DNA of 64,000 nt from Tatumella morbirosei. GTDB taxonomy: Bacteria; Pseudomonadota; Gammaproteobacteria; Enterobacterales; Enterobacteriaceae. The notes under the pieces are model-generated. The model was not told the DNA's origin. It was given only the letters and a program-made list of their open reading frames with translations, and made no database searches. This document shows, piece by piece, positions 1 to 7,748 of the stretch. Position 1 is the stretch's first letter, and every line of letters begins with the position of its first letter. Location of the stretch: positions 185,268-249,267 of the forward strand of contig NZ_JPKR02000001.1 of assembly GCF_000757425.2 (NCBI RefSeq), read 5' to 3'. The position numbers were made by a program, and so were the translations under genes.

Positions 1-3000
1 CTAACCATCACCGGCAGCGAATACAGTGATTTTGGCGGAAGTAATACCCGCAGCCTGAGCTGGCAACAGGATAAAGCAACGGCTGTCAGCAGTGGTGGCG
101 ATATGACACTCTCTGCCGGGCGTAATCTGACGGCGCAGGCCGCAGAGGTTATTGCCGGGGGGCATTTGTCGGCAGCGGCCGGACAGGATTTACAACTGCT
201 GGCCGGGAATACCCGCTGGCATCTGACCGAACACAGTAAGCAGAGCAGTGGCTCCGCTATCAGCAAAGAAACCCGCGAAAGTCACGATGAAATACAGGTC
301 AGTCAGGCAACCGGCTCGCAGTTTAGCGGTCATTCGGTCGAGTTGCGTTCGGGGCAATCGCTGAAAGTTCAGGGAAGCCGTGTTGCCGGAGATAACAATG
401 TCAGTCTTTCTGCAGGGACTTCTCTGATCCTGAGCGGTGCGGCGGAAAGCCGTGAAGAAACTCACTGGAGCAAACTCAAGAGCAGTGGTCTGTCCGGTAC
501 CGGTGGCGTAGGGGTAAGCATAGGATCGCAAAGCCTGAAGATAACCGATAGCGGAGCCTCTGAGGGTAGCAAAGCCAGTATGCTGGGCAGTATCGACGGG
601 GACCTCAACCTGAGGGCCGGTGACACTCTGACTGTGAGTGGCGCTGACTTACTGGCCGGAAATGATCTTAGTTTGTCAGCCCGCCAGGTCGATATTCTGG
701 CGGAAGAAACCCGCAGCCAGCAGAAGCGTACTGTTGAACAAAAACAGAGTGGTTTTACTCTGGCTATATCAGGCGCCGCAGGCAGTCTGGTGAATTCCGC
801 GATTTCGGGGATTAAGCAAGCCACAGAGCAAAGCAGCGGGCGGGTTGCCGTTCTGGAAAATATGAAAACGGCCCTGAGTGCGACACAGGCGGTTCAGAGT
901 GTCCGGCTGGCGGAGGCCAGTGGTGGCGGGGTGACCAGTGTGATTGGGCTAAATCTCTCTTATGGCAGCCAGTCTTCAACCTCGGAACAGACCAGTCAAC
1001 AGGTGGTGAGTGAGGGCAGTAGCCTCGCCGCCGCAAATCATCTGACAATTCAGGCCACCGGCGGCGATATCAATATACAGGGCAGCCGTTTGCAGGCGGG
1101 AAATACCCTCGACCTGCAGGCGCAACGTGATGTGAATTTAATCTCCGCAGAAAACAGCTGGCAACAGCAAGGCCGGAATGAGAGTCATGGCAGTTCGGTG
1201 GGGGCTGCGGTGACCGGCGGCGGATTCACGATTAATGCTTCGGTGAACCGGGGAAAAGGGCATGAGAACGGGCAGGGAGTCTCCCACAGTGAGACGGTAA
1301 TAAATGCCGGGCATGCGCTGAATATCAGTAGTGGTCGTGATATTACCCTGCAGGGGGCACAGGCCAGTGCAGATGCAGTTACCGTCAGGGCGGGCAGTCA
1401 TCTGACACTGAGCAGTGAACAGGACAGTGATGACTATGATATGCAGCAGAAAAATATCAGTGCCGGAGCCAGTGCCGGTAGCGGCTCGGCCAGCGCGTCA
1501 TATACCGCCAGCAAAGATAGCATGCGTAGCCGTTATCAGTCGGTACAGGAGCAGACCGGGATCTTTGCCGGTCAGGGAGGATTTACCATTGATACCGGCG
1601 GACATACTCAGCTGAACGGTGCCGTGATAAGTTCCACTGCATCGGCCGAAAAAAATAGCCTGAATACCGGTACTCTGGGTTTTTCCGACATACAAAACCA
1701 GGCCGAATACCGTGTGAGTCATCAGGCAAGTGGGGCTGCCGGAGGTGTCGGTATCAATCCCGGGCAACTGGTGGCAGGACAACTGGTCACCAGCATGGCC
1801 AGCCAGTTACTGAGTGGCATGAACGATTCGGACAGTGACAGCTCAGTGACTGGTTCTGCTGTCAGCGCCGGGACTCTCAGTATTCGTGATACTCAACAGC
1901 AGTCACAGGACCCTGATACGCTCAGTCGTGATGTTGCTAATGCGCATCAGGCATTATCAGTGATCTTTAATAAAGAACAGCAACAGGAACGGCTAAAAGC
2001 CGCTCAGTTGATTAGCGAAATTGGCATGCAGATCAGTGATATTGTCCTGATACAAGGGGCGATTATGGCCAGTAAAGATGCCAGCCAGCAATCTGCTGCA
2101 GCAACGCCTGAACAACGGGAGCAAGCCAAAGCCCGCTGGGAGCAAAAAAATCCTGGCAGTACTGCCAGCGAACAGGACATCAGTGGTCAGCTGTATAATG
2201 ACTTTTATAACCAGTCACTTAACCAAAGTGGAATGGGGACCGGTGGCGGCATTCAAAAAGTGATTCAGGCCGCTGCTGCGGCTGTTCAGGGACTGGCAGG
2301 GGGCGATATCGGCCAGGCGGTCGCCGGAGGCGCTGCGCCCTATATTGCCGGGGTCATAGGTAACAGCGGGCTGGACATTACCGGCAAAACCCTGGCCCAT
2401 GCGGCGGTAAATGCCGCATTCTCAGCAGTACAGGGCAACAATGCACTGGCCGGCGCTGTGGGAGCCGCCGCCGGCGAGATCACAGGGATTATTGCCACCG
2501 ATGCCTATGGCAAACCGGTGAGTGAACTGAGTGAAGGTGAAAAACAAACCGTTAGCGCGCTGGCGACCCTCGCCGCCGGACTGGCGGGCGGTGTAACCGG
2601 AGACAGCAGCAGCGCAGCACTTTCCGCAGCACAGGCTGGGAAAACTACGGTTGAGAATAACTTCCTTGGGAATACCTCTTCGGCAAAACTGGATAAAGCC
2701 GTGGAAAAAATAAAACAGGGTGATAAGTCACTGGCTGCCGCGAATGAGCTGATTAAGCTGGAAAATGCTGATAAGCGCAGTGATGCGCTGGTAGATAAAT
2801 TTACTAAAAACCCTTCACAAATGAGTACTACTGAGCGGGCTGAACTGGCGGGTTATCTGCGTGTATACGCCGCTGAGATGGAAAAGGAATACGGCTCTGC
2901 GGTATCACAGGAACTGGTGAAAGGCCTGCTTTCCGGACAGGATTACATGAAACGCAGTCCTGATTCTGAGGCTATGGCAAAGGCTCAGACCATTATGAAT

Positions 3001-3486
3001 ACCTGGGGTTACCATAAATCGAATGCCAGCATTGGCGATGCGCCGCTGATGTTTAGTACTAATGTCCTGGGTACTACGATAAAAGAAGGTATGGCGTTAA
3101 ATGCGGCAATTGGTGTGGGTGTGAATTCCGGAGTTCAGCTTACAGGGAAAGATCCGTTCAGTTACGTCGATATGATTATGGCCGGGATAACCTCAGCGGC
3201 GACAACCGGTAAAGGTATCGGTGCATCGGCAGCAATCAATATGGGTGGTGCTGCAATAGGGAGTGGAATTAAAGGGGAGGATCCAGTTAATTCTATTATT
3301 GGTGCTGGATTTGGTAGTTTAGGCGGAAGTGGCACGAGTTCAGTTATATCTGGTGTTTTAGGCTCTTCTGTAAAAGCTGGCGCATCAGAAGCTATAAGTT
3401 CCATTGGTGGTTCGCTTGCAGGTGAAGCTGTTGGGAATACAGTAAAAGGAGTACTTGATGAAGCTGAAAAATCCAATAAAAAATAA
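1..3486 (+). CDS. cdiA: CdiA-type contact-dependent inhibition exoprotein, C-terminal part (5' end outside window)
   Basis: The reading frame is open from base 1, so the true start lies upstream; at least 1161 residues are seen. The first two thirds are Ser/Gly/Gln-rich hemagglutinin-like repeats of a beta-helical filament. Then comes an Ala/Gly-rich hydrophobic pretoxin segment ending in the VENN motif (codons 2650-2661). The roughly 274 residues after VENN are the variable effector domain (CdiA-CT). Its start is helical and charged; its end is Gly/Ala/Ser-rich and hydrophobic, with a GEDP turn near 3280-3290. Known for the family: TpsA proteins exported through a CdiB partner (not in the window) deliver the CT into neighbouring cells. 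A glycine-rich hydrophobic tail together with a membrane immunity protein suggests a membrane-active toxin; that is inference, since no nuclease motif was recognised. The last 29 bases overlap the immunity gene. Confidence 0.88.
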   Translation, partial: LTITGSEYSDFGGSNTRSLSWQQDKATAVSSGGDMTLSAGRNLTAQAAEVIAGGHLSAAAGQDLQLLAGNTRWHLTEHSKQSSGSAISKETRESHDEIQVSQATGSQFSGHSVELRSGQSLKVQGSRVAGDNNVSLSAGTSLILSGAAESREETHWSKLKSSGLSGTGGVGVSIGSQSLKITDSGASEGSKASMLGSIDGDLNLRAGDTLTVSGADLLAGNDLSLSARQVDILAEETRSQQKRTVEQKQSGFTLAISGAAGSLVNSAISGIKQATEQSSGRVAVLENMKTALSATQAVQSVRLAEASGGGVTSVIGLNLSYGSQSSTSEQTSQQVVSEGSSLAAANHLTIQATGGDINIQGSRLQAGNTLDLQAQRDVNLISAENSWQQQGRNESHGSSVGAAVTGGGFTINASVNRGKGHENGQGVSHSETVINAGHALNISSGRDITLQGAQASADAVTVRAGSHLTLSSEQDSDDYDMQQKNISAGASAGSGSASASYTASKDSMRSRYQSVQEQTGIFAGQGGFTIDTGGHTQLNGAVISSTASAEKNSLNTGTLGFSDIQNQAEYRVSHQASGAAGGVGINPGQLVAGQLVTSMASQLLSGMNDSDSDSSVTGSAVSAGTLSIRDTQQQSQDPDTLSRDVANAHQALSVIFNKEQQQERLKAAQLISEIGMQISDIVLIQGAIMASKDASQQSAAATPEQREQAKARWEQKNPGSTASEQDISGQLYNDFYNQSLNQSGMGTGGGIQKVIQAAAAAVQGLAGGDIGQAVAGGAAPYIAGVIGNSGLDITGKTLAHAAVNAAFSAVQGNNALAGAVGAAAGEITGIIATDAYGKPVSELSEGEKQTVSALATLAAGLAGGVTGDSSSAALSAAQAGKTTVENNFLGNTSSAKLDKAVEKIKQGDKSLAAANELIKLENADKRSDALVDKFTKNPSQMSTTERAELAGYLRVYAAEMEKEYGSAVSQELVKGLLSGQDYMKRSPDSEAMAKAQTIMNTWGYHKSNASIGDAPLMFSTNVLGTTIKEGMALNAAIGVGVNSGVQLTGKDPFSYVDMIMAGITSAATTGKGIGASAAINMGGAAIGSGIKGEDPVNSIIGAGFGSLGGSGTSSVISGVLGSSVKAGASEAISSIGGSLAGEAVGNTVKGVLDEAEKSNKK

Positions 3487-3742
3487 GGGTGGTGCTACTG
3501 TCATGACCTTGATTTTTTTGATAATTATCTGTTGCTTATCTTTTACTGTTCTTATGTTAATAAGTTGTTTATTAGGCAGAGCTATAGCCTATATCAAAAT
3601 AGGGGCTTGGTTTTTGAATTGGGACAAAGACCTCTTTTATTCCTTAAGAATAGGTATTTCTGCAGGTGTTTTGACTGGCATAGGTGTTTGGGTAAAAACT
3701 AAATTGCAAGAGCAACAGGTTAAAAAAGCTCCAAATGAGTAA
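3458..3742 (+). CDS. cdiI: Predicted membrane immunity protein paired with the CdiA-CT
   Basis: A 94-residue protein beginning inside the 3' end of cdiA. The start is set by an excellent ribosome site (AAAGGAG, 3445-3451) six bases before ATG 3458; a TTG one codon upstream is less likely. Two hydrophobic helices are visible, about residues 18-41 and 50-76, the second with a G-rich pattern (ISAGVLTGIGVW), followed by a charged tail. Position directly after the toxin end, small size and two membrane spans are typical of immunity proteins against membrane-active CDI toxins. It resembles the product at 4065-4322, in particular the aromatic stretch before a GxxxG-rich second helix, so the two are probably paralogues. 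The toxin pairing is inferred from position only. Confidence 0.68.
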   Translation: MKLKNPIKNKGGATVMTLIFLIIICCLSFTVLMLISCLLGRAIAYIKIGAWFLNWDKDLFYSLRIGISAGVLTGIGVWVKTKLQEQQVKKAPNE

Positions 3743-3780
3743 ACTGCAATCCTCACCCATCAGGCCGTGATTGAGCTGTT

Positions 3781-4068
3781 GTTGAGAATAACTATCTGAG
3801 TTCAACAGAAGCGCGTCAGCTTGATAATGAGATGCAGGCCTGTAAAGCATCGGGACTGGGCTATGGTGCAGGTAAGTTGGTTCAAGGGCAGCTCGATAAG
3901 GTGCTTAATCCAAACTGGAAGAACTGGGAATGGGTTGATATTGGTATGGGAATATCTAAGCCTTTACCTGGTAGTCCAGCACCAGGTATTACAGGAAACA
4001 TAGCTGGCTCTGTAAAAACTGAATATGGAAATGATCAGGCAGGCAAAAAACTGGGAGGAGATAAATGA
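3781..4068 (+). pseudogene. Orphan CdiA-CT module starting at a VENN motif
   Basis: The frame opens exactly with VENN (3781-3792) and runs 95 residues to TGA 4066-4068. It has no start codon or export domain of its own; the first in-frame ATG is at 3832. The sequence after VENN (YLSSTEARQLDNEM) has the look of a CdiA pretoxin junction, followed by a short Trp/Pro-rich domain (NPNWKNWEWVDIGMGISKPL). This is how displaced toxin modules look in CDI loci: a silent cassette that can recombine onto the main cdiA through the shared VENN-region sequence. It is followed without a gap by its own immunity gene (ATGA overlap at 4065). It may be short because of deletion. Function is not recognised. Confidence 0.7.
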
Positions 4069-4322
4069 GAATTTCAGGCTCAAAATGGTGTTTAATTTTT
4101 ATTTATCTGATTATTTTCCTGCCTTCTGGCATATTTTTTGCCTCTGCAACTACACAGATTTTAATCAAACTGTTTTATTTTTTCTTTCAAGGAACAACTC
4201 TGGGTTTATCTTCTATTGACTATCTGAAAATTTTGAAAGGAAGTATCGCAGGAGGCATCGTCGGAGCAATAGGTTGTTGGTGGATTTACTACCAGCATTG
4301 CAGAAAAAATAGGAACCGATAG
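4065..4322 (+). CDS. Orphan membrane immunity protein
   Basis: An 85-residue protein whose ATG overlaps the stop of the orphan toxin module (ATGA), with a strong ribosome site (GGGAGGAG, 4052-4059). Two hydrophobic segments are visible, about residues 8-40 and 55-76; the second (IAGGIVGAIGCWWIYY) parallels the second helix of the immunity protein at 3458-3742. A basic tail (HCRKNRNR) ends the protein. The layout toxin-fragment/immunity fits an orphan cdi toxin-immunity cassette. The base composition is more AT-rich than the cdiA body, as is common for exchanged modules. Confident as a gene; its role is inferred from position and similarity to its neighbour. Confidence 0.6.
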   Translation: MRISGSKWCLIFIYLIIFLPSGIFFASATTQILIKLFYFFFQGTTLGLSSIDYLKILKGSIAGGIVGAIGCWWIYYQHCRKNRNR

Positions 4323-4463
4323 CATAATAATGCTGGTTTTAGGGCCGAGACTGATGTGGGAGTTAATACTGGTGTACAGTTCTGCGGAAATTATCCGTTC
4401 AGCGATTACCACTTATCGAACTCACACTGGTTCGGAAAAATTCACACTGAAACATCATTATAA
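4323..4463 (+). pseudogene. Remnant of a second CdiA-CT of the same type as the main toxin
   Basis: Directly after the stop of the orphan immunity gene, in the same frame, the sequence encodes DVGVNTGVQFCGNYPFSDY (from about 4353). This matches the stretch GVGVNSGVQLTGKDPFSYVD in the main cdiA toxin domain (about 3113-3170). The match is short, and the reading frame then drifts to a TAA at 4461-4463. It has no start codon. This is what remains of a duplicated or displaced toxin end. Confidence 0.55.
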
Positions 4464-4514
4464 TTAATGGATGAATAAGGATTTTTTTACTAATATATAA
4501 AAGGAATTATCTCT

Positions 4515-5192
4515 ATGATTAAAAAAAAGATAGCAGGTTCTTTAAGCTTAACCGTGTTACTTCTGGTCGGTTGTGCTACAGAATCATCTCGCTCTGTGGA
4601 AGTCGCTAAAGTTGAAACAGCGCAAACAGTCTGGCAGGGGCAACGTACTCTTATAGCGGTGGGGAAATTCGATAACCGCTCAGGCTACATGAATGGCATA
4701 TTTTCAGATGGCATGGATCGACTGGGTAATCAGTCGAAAACAATTTTGGTCACCCATCTGGAACAAACAGGTCGCTTTAATATCCTGGATCGATCCAATA
4801 TGGATGAGATTAAAACCGAAGCAAACATCAGTGGTAAAGGCCAGACACTGAAAGGTGCGACCTATGTTATTACTGGCGATATCACTGAATTTGGTCGTAA
4901 AGAAACCGGCGACAGAGCGCTGTTTGGTATTTTAGGGCGAGGCAAATCGCAGGTTGCCTATGCCAAAGTGGCGCTTGCTGTCGTCAATGTCAAAACGTCC
5001 GAAGTGGTATTTACCACTCAGGGGGCAGGAGAATATCAGCTGTCTAATCGCGAAATCCTTGGCTTTGGCGGTACCGCCAGCTACGACTCGACGTTAAATG
5101 GCAAGGTATTGGATCTGGCTATCCGGGAGTCGGTAAATAACCTGGTAGCGGCGATTGGCAACAACACATGGAATCCAGGAAATACTCATTAA
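4515..5192 (+). CDS. CsgG/HfaB-family lipoprotein
   Basis: A 225-residue lipoprotein: N-terminal KKK, a hydrophobic stretch and lipobox LVGC (Cys19). The body is a CsgG/LpoB-type periplasmic fold, with IAVGKFDNRSGY, then LDRSNMDEIKTE and a G-rich YVITGDITEFG strand. It begins an operon of three small lipoproteins, the next at 5205 and 5563. Known: CsgG/HfaB, DUF4810 and DUF799 (GNA1162-type) lipoproteins recur as a three-gene set in many Proteobacteria, including Neisseria, and probably form an outer-membrane-linked complex; their role is not settled. The ribosome site AAGGA stands about nine bases before ATG 4515. Curli function is not implied, since no csg genes are nearby. Confidence 0.85.
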   Translation: MIKKKIAGSLSLTVLLLVGCATESSRSVEVAKVETAQTVWQGQRTLIAVGKFDNRSGYMNGIFSDGMDRLGNQSKTILVTHLEQTGRFNILDRSNMDEIKTEANISGKGQTLKGATYVITGDITEFGRKETGDRALFGILGRGKSQVAYAKVALAVVNVKTSEVVFTTQGAGEYQLSNREILGFGGTASYDSTLNGKVLDLAIRESVNNLVAAIGNNTWNPGNTH

Positions 5193-5204
5193 AAGGAATT
5201 GAAA

Positions 5205-5561
5205 ATGGGAAAAATGAATAAGGTCATGCTTTACACCGCGATATTAATTCTGACCGGCTGTGCTGCAAAAACGCCACCAAAAATTTATAACTGGAATGGC
5301 TATCAGGATGCTATTTATCAATTCTACACCAATGAAACCAGTCCGCAGCAACAAATCGCGACCTTGCAGAAGTTGGTTGAACAGTCGAAGTCAAACAATA
5401 AGCCAGTTCCACCGGGTGTTCATGCGCAACTGGGAATGCTTTACGGTAATACCGGAAATGCAGAACTGGCTGTGCAGGAGTTTAATGCGGAAAAAAGTCA
5501 GTATCCGGAGTCGGCATCTTATATTAACTTCCTGACGGCCAGGAAAATAAAAGGACAATAA
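5205..5561 (+). CDS. DUF4810 lipoprotein
   Basis: About 118 residues. The start at ATG 5205 is preferred over an in-frame TTG at 5199 because the ribosome site AAAAGGA (5191-5197) lies seven bases before it. The signal peptide ends in lipobox LTGC, followed by AAKTPPKIYNWNGYQDAIYQ, typical of DUF4810. The rest is a TPR-like helical region (PPGVHAQLGMLYGNTGNAEL). It sits 12 bases after the CsgG-like gene and one base before the DUF799 gene, so the three are surely co-transcribed. It is the middle member of the conserved trio; a structural role in a shared outer-membrane assembly is inference. Confidence 0.83.
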   Translation: MGKMNKVMLYTAILILTGCAAKTPPKIYNWNGYQDAIYQFYTNETSPQQQIATLQKLVEQSKSNNKPVPPGVHAQLGMLYGNTGNAELAVQEFNAEKSQYPESASYINFLTARKIKGQ

Positions 5562-5562
5562 T

Positions 5563-6228
5563 ATGAAAGGATTATCTGCATTATTTACTCTTGCTCTGGC
5601 ACTATTAATTACCGGCTGTACTACCGGAAATAAAAAACCGACAGACTATTCGGCATTCCGTGAGAGCAAGCCGCGCAGCATTCTGGTGTTGCCCCCTAAA
5701 AATCAGTCACCGGATGTCGATGCCAGCAACAGTTTGCTCAGCGTGGTTACGATGCCACTGGCTGAGTCCGGATACTATGTATTTCCGGTTGCGTTGGTCA
5801 GCGAAACCTTCAAACAGAATGGAGTGACTCACCCGGATGACATTCGCTCTATCCCGCTTAAAAAATTGCACGATACTTTTGGTGCCGATGCCGTGATGTA
5901 TATCTCAATTACCGATTACGGTACCTCTTATCAGGTGGTGAATAGCGATACACGAGTGACAGCAACTGCACGTCTGGTGGATTCCCGTACTGGTAAAGAG
6001 CTATGGACTGGCGGGGCAACGGCATCCAGCAATGAAAATCAGAATAATAGTAGTGGCGGGGTGATTAGCGTTTTGCTGGCGGCAGCCATCACACAAATTG
6101 CAAATTCATCCACTGATAAAGCCCATGATATTGCAGAGATTACTGTTGCACGTATGTTCAGTGCAGGCTCAAACGGTGGTCTGTTGTATGGTCCCCGGTC
6201 GCCAAATTATAATAAAACGCAGTTGTAA
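5563..6228 (+). CDS. DUF799 (GNA1162-family) lipoprotein
   Basis: A 221-residue lipoprotein with signal peptide and lipobox ITGC (Cys19), followed by TTGNKKPTDYSAFRESKPRS, a hallmark of DUF799. The body contains ILVLPPKNQSPDV and a TolB/CsgG-like alpha/beta domain (FGADAVMYISITDYGTSY), then an Ala-rich helix. The family includes Neisseria GNA1162, an outer-membrane lipoprotein of unresolved function. It is the last gene of the lipoprotein trio. A 12-bp inverted repeat follows at 6245-6280. Confidence 0.85.
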   Translation: MKGLSALFTLALALLITGCTTGNKKPTDYSAFRESKPRSILVLPPKNQSPDVDASNSLLSVVTMPLAESGYYVFPVALVSETFKQNGVTHPDDIRSIPLKKLHDTFGADAVMYISITDYGTSYQVVNSDTRVTATARLVDSRTGKELWTGGATASSNENQNNSSGGVISVLLAAAITQIANSSTDKAHDIAEITVARMFSAGSNGGLLYGPRSPNYNKTQL

Positions 6229-6244
6229 AATTAACTGCGTTTCA

Positions 6245-6280
6245 TCATCAGGGTCAGCCATGTTTTGGTGACCCTGATGA
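6245..6280. repeat. 12-bp perfect inverted repeat after the lipoprotein operon
   Basis: TCATCAGGGTCA (6245-6256) and TGACCCTGATGA (6269-6280) pair around a 12-base loop. It sits 17 bases after the DUF799 stop and could end the operon, but it lacks a T-run, so a simple intrinsic terminator is uncertain. Its right arm runs into the first codon of a decayed CdiA-CT fragment. Confidence 0.5.
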
Positions 6281-6473
6281 AAATAATTTCCTCAGTACGA
6301 CATCCTCTGACAAACCCGATGAAGTTATCGAAAAGATTAACCAGGGCGATAAATCCATATCCGCCTGTGATGAACTGATTAAGCTGGAAAATGCGGACTA
6401 ACTTAATGACGTCGTGGTGGTTAAATTCACCAACGCCCCTTCGCAGATGAGCCTTACGGAACGTACTTCATTG
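6279..6473 (+). pseudogene. Decayed CdiA pretoxin/CT fragment (ENNFLS remnant)
   Basis: The frame from 6279 encodes ENNFLSTTSSDKPDEV, then EKINQGDKS and DELIKLENAD, and hits TAA at 6399. After the stop it continues with KFTNAPSQMSLTER. Every block matches the region just after VENN in the main cdiA (ENNFLGNTSSAKLDKAV, EKIKQGDKS, NELIKLENADK, KFTKNPSQMSTTER; 2653-2850). It is therefore a second copy of the post-VENN junction, beginning at the VENN motif itself and broken by a stop. It precedes the 270-residue membrane protein at 6502. Confidence 0.75.
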
Positions 6474-6501
6474 TTTTTGAATAAATTAAAAAGGATTTTT
6501 T

Positions 6502-7314
6502 ATGGATTTTACACGGATTTATCTTGCAGGGGTTTCTGCAATGGTAGTGTTTTTGGTATTTGATGCGTTCAGACGAAAAGGATGGATAAGTCATAAAACA
6601 GTATATTCTGTCGTTATAGTCTTTGTGGTTTTATGGAATGTCGGTGATTTCTATCGGGTAAAGGTAAACAGGCAACAGCAGAATATCAAGGGTATTGAGG
6701 CTCAGATGCTTCGTACACCGATCCTGGCAGTGATAAAAAAATATGATCCGGAGTCATTTGATAAAATGAAGGAAAAAATCACCAGAATGATTGCGGATAA
6801 TAAAAATCAACAAAGTTACATCGATGATTTACAAAGTGATATCGAAAGAATACAACGTAAACGATATAAGTTTGCTACCAATAAAGATATCGTCTCTGTT
6901 CTTAGAATAAATATGGAGCAGCTTGCCTATGCTAAAGGGATTAGTGGTGAATTATGTTATCGAATACTCTACCCTGAAGCCTCTGTCAATATTAACTCTG
7001 TGAAGATATTTCCTGAAAAAATGAAATCAAAAATATTATCTGTACATGCAGAAATGATTAAGAATTCATACGGCAGGAAAAAACACATAGTGACGGATGA
7101 TGAGTTATTCAGGGCAAGGGGTGATTTTGCTAATATACTCAATAAGCTAAGGATAAAATATGGCAGTGATACAGAGATAATTTATGATCCTAAGCGAGGT
7201 GTGGGTAAATATAAGCTTGCCTGTGAAATTAACCAGGATTTACTGAGCTATATGTTAGCCCTTCCCAATGAGAACTCAGCGGGTGTTGCTCGCATGATGA
7301 TGTCATCTTATTAA
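6502..7314 (+). CDS. Hypothetical membrane-anchored protein with coiled coil
   Basis: 270 residues, not recognised. Two N-terminal membrane helices (about residues 4-22 and 33-51) are followed by a polar, Lys-rich region with a probable coiled coil (about residues 65-135, rich in K/E/I/Q) and a mixed C-terminal domain. The ribosome site AAGGA precedes ATG 6502. The gene is AT-rich compared with its neighbours, which suggests transfer. Its position right after a VENN-type toxin fragment makes an immunity-like or CDI-cargo role conceivable, but it is larger than usual immunity proteins and no homology was seen. Confidence 0.55.
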   Translation: MDFTRIYLAGVSAMVVFLVFDAFRRKGWISHKTVYSVVIVFVVLWNVGDFYRVKVNRQQQNIKGIEAQMLRTPILAVIKKYDPESFDKMKEKITRMIADNKNQQSYIDDLQSDIERIQRKRYKFATNKDIVSVLRINMEQLAYAKGISGELCYRILYPEASVNINSVKIFPEKMKSKILSVHAEMIKNSYGRKKHIVTDDELFRARGDFANILNKLRIKYGSDTEIIYDPKRGVGKYKLACEINQDLLSYMLALPNENSAGVARMMMSSY

Positions 7315-7677
7315 TTTAAAATAGTCATTTCCCGAAGGTGGTGGGATCTTTCAGCTTCAGGGTATTTAGAATGATGTCCAGCCTGCTCAGGCAATCACTC
7401 CTGGTGCTTAAAAAATAACGGAAATAACTCCATTCTGCAGAAATCATCGAAAGGCCTGAGATTACCCGAATATCCCTGCGAGGATACAGGTACGGTGACT
7501 CATGGAGTGGTACTCCCCGGGGGTGAGGGGGGGGGAACCCGGCAAATCCTCTCTCGGTTCGGGTTTGTTTAAGCCATTGCCAGGCAGAACTGATGAGGAT
7601 AACTCTGGTGAATCAGCGTTAAATAACGTTTGCCACTGGCCAAAAAACTTGCGATTTTTTGCGAATTATGGAAATCT

Positions 7678-7709
7678 GGACATTAAGACGTCCAAACGTC
7701 TTGATTTAC
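7678..7709. promoter_or_regulatory. Tandem MetJ boxes overlapping a candidate promoter
   Basis: Two adjacent 8-mers, AGACGTCC (7686-7693) and AAACGTCT (7694-7701), each match 7 of 8 bases of the MetJ box AGACGTCT, with weaker flanking 8-mers (7678-7685, 7702-7709). They overlap a possible -35 TTGATT (7701-7706) placed 18 bases before TATAAC (7725-7730). Transcription from there would give a very short leader before ATG 7749. This predicts repression by MetJ with S-adenosylmethionine. The upstream gap 7315-7677 shows no other convincing feature. Confidence 0.62.
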
Positions 7710-7748
7710 CTTCTTCCGATAAAATATAACTGATAAAACTCGCAAACT

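Noticed and set aside
190..1048. Several minus-strand frames under cdiA
   Set aside because: Antisense shadows of the repetitive cdiA sequence with no start signals or family likeness.
4025..4219. 64-codon frame overlapping the orphan immunity gene
   Set aside because: Out of frame with the strongly initiated gene at 4065; a shadow.
7502..7729. 75-codon frame before the MFS gene
   Set aside because: It runs through the MetJ boxes and promoter, has no good ribosome site and an odd composition. A short FKPLPG block resembles the orphan toxin module, but too briefly to count.
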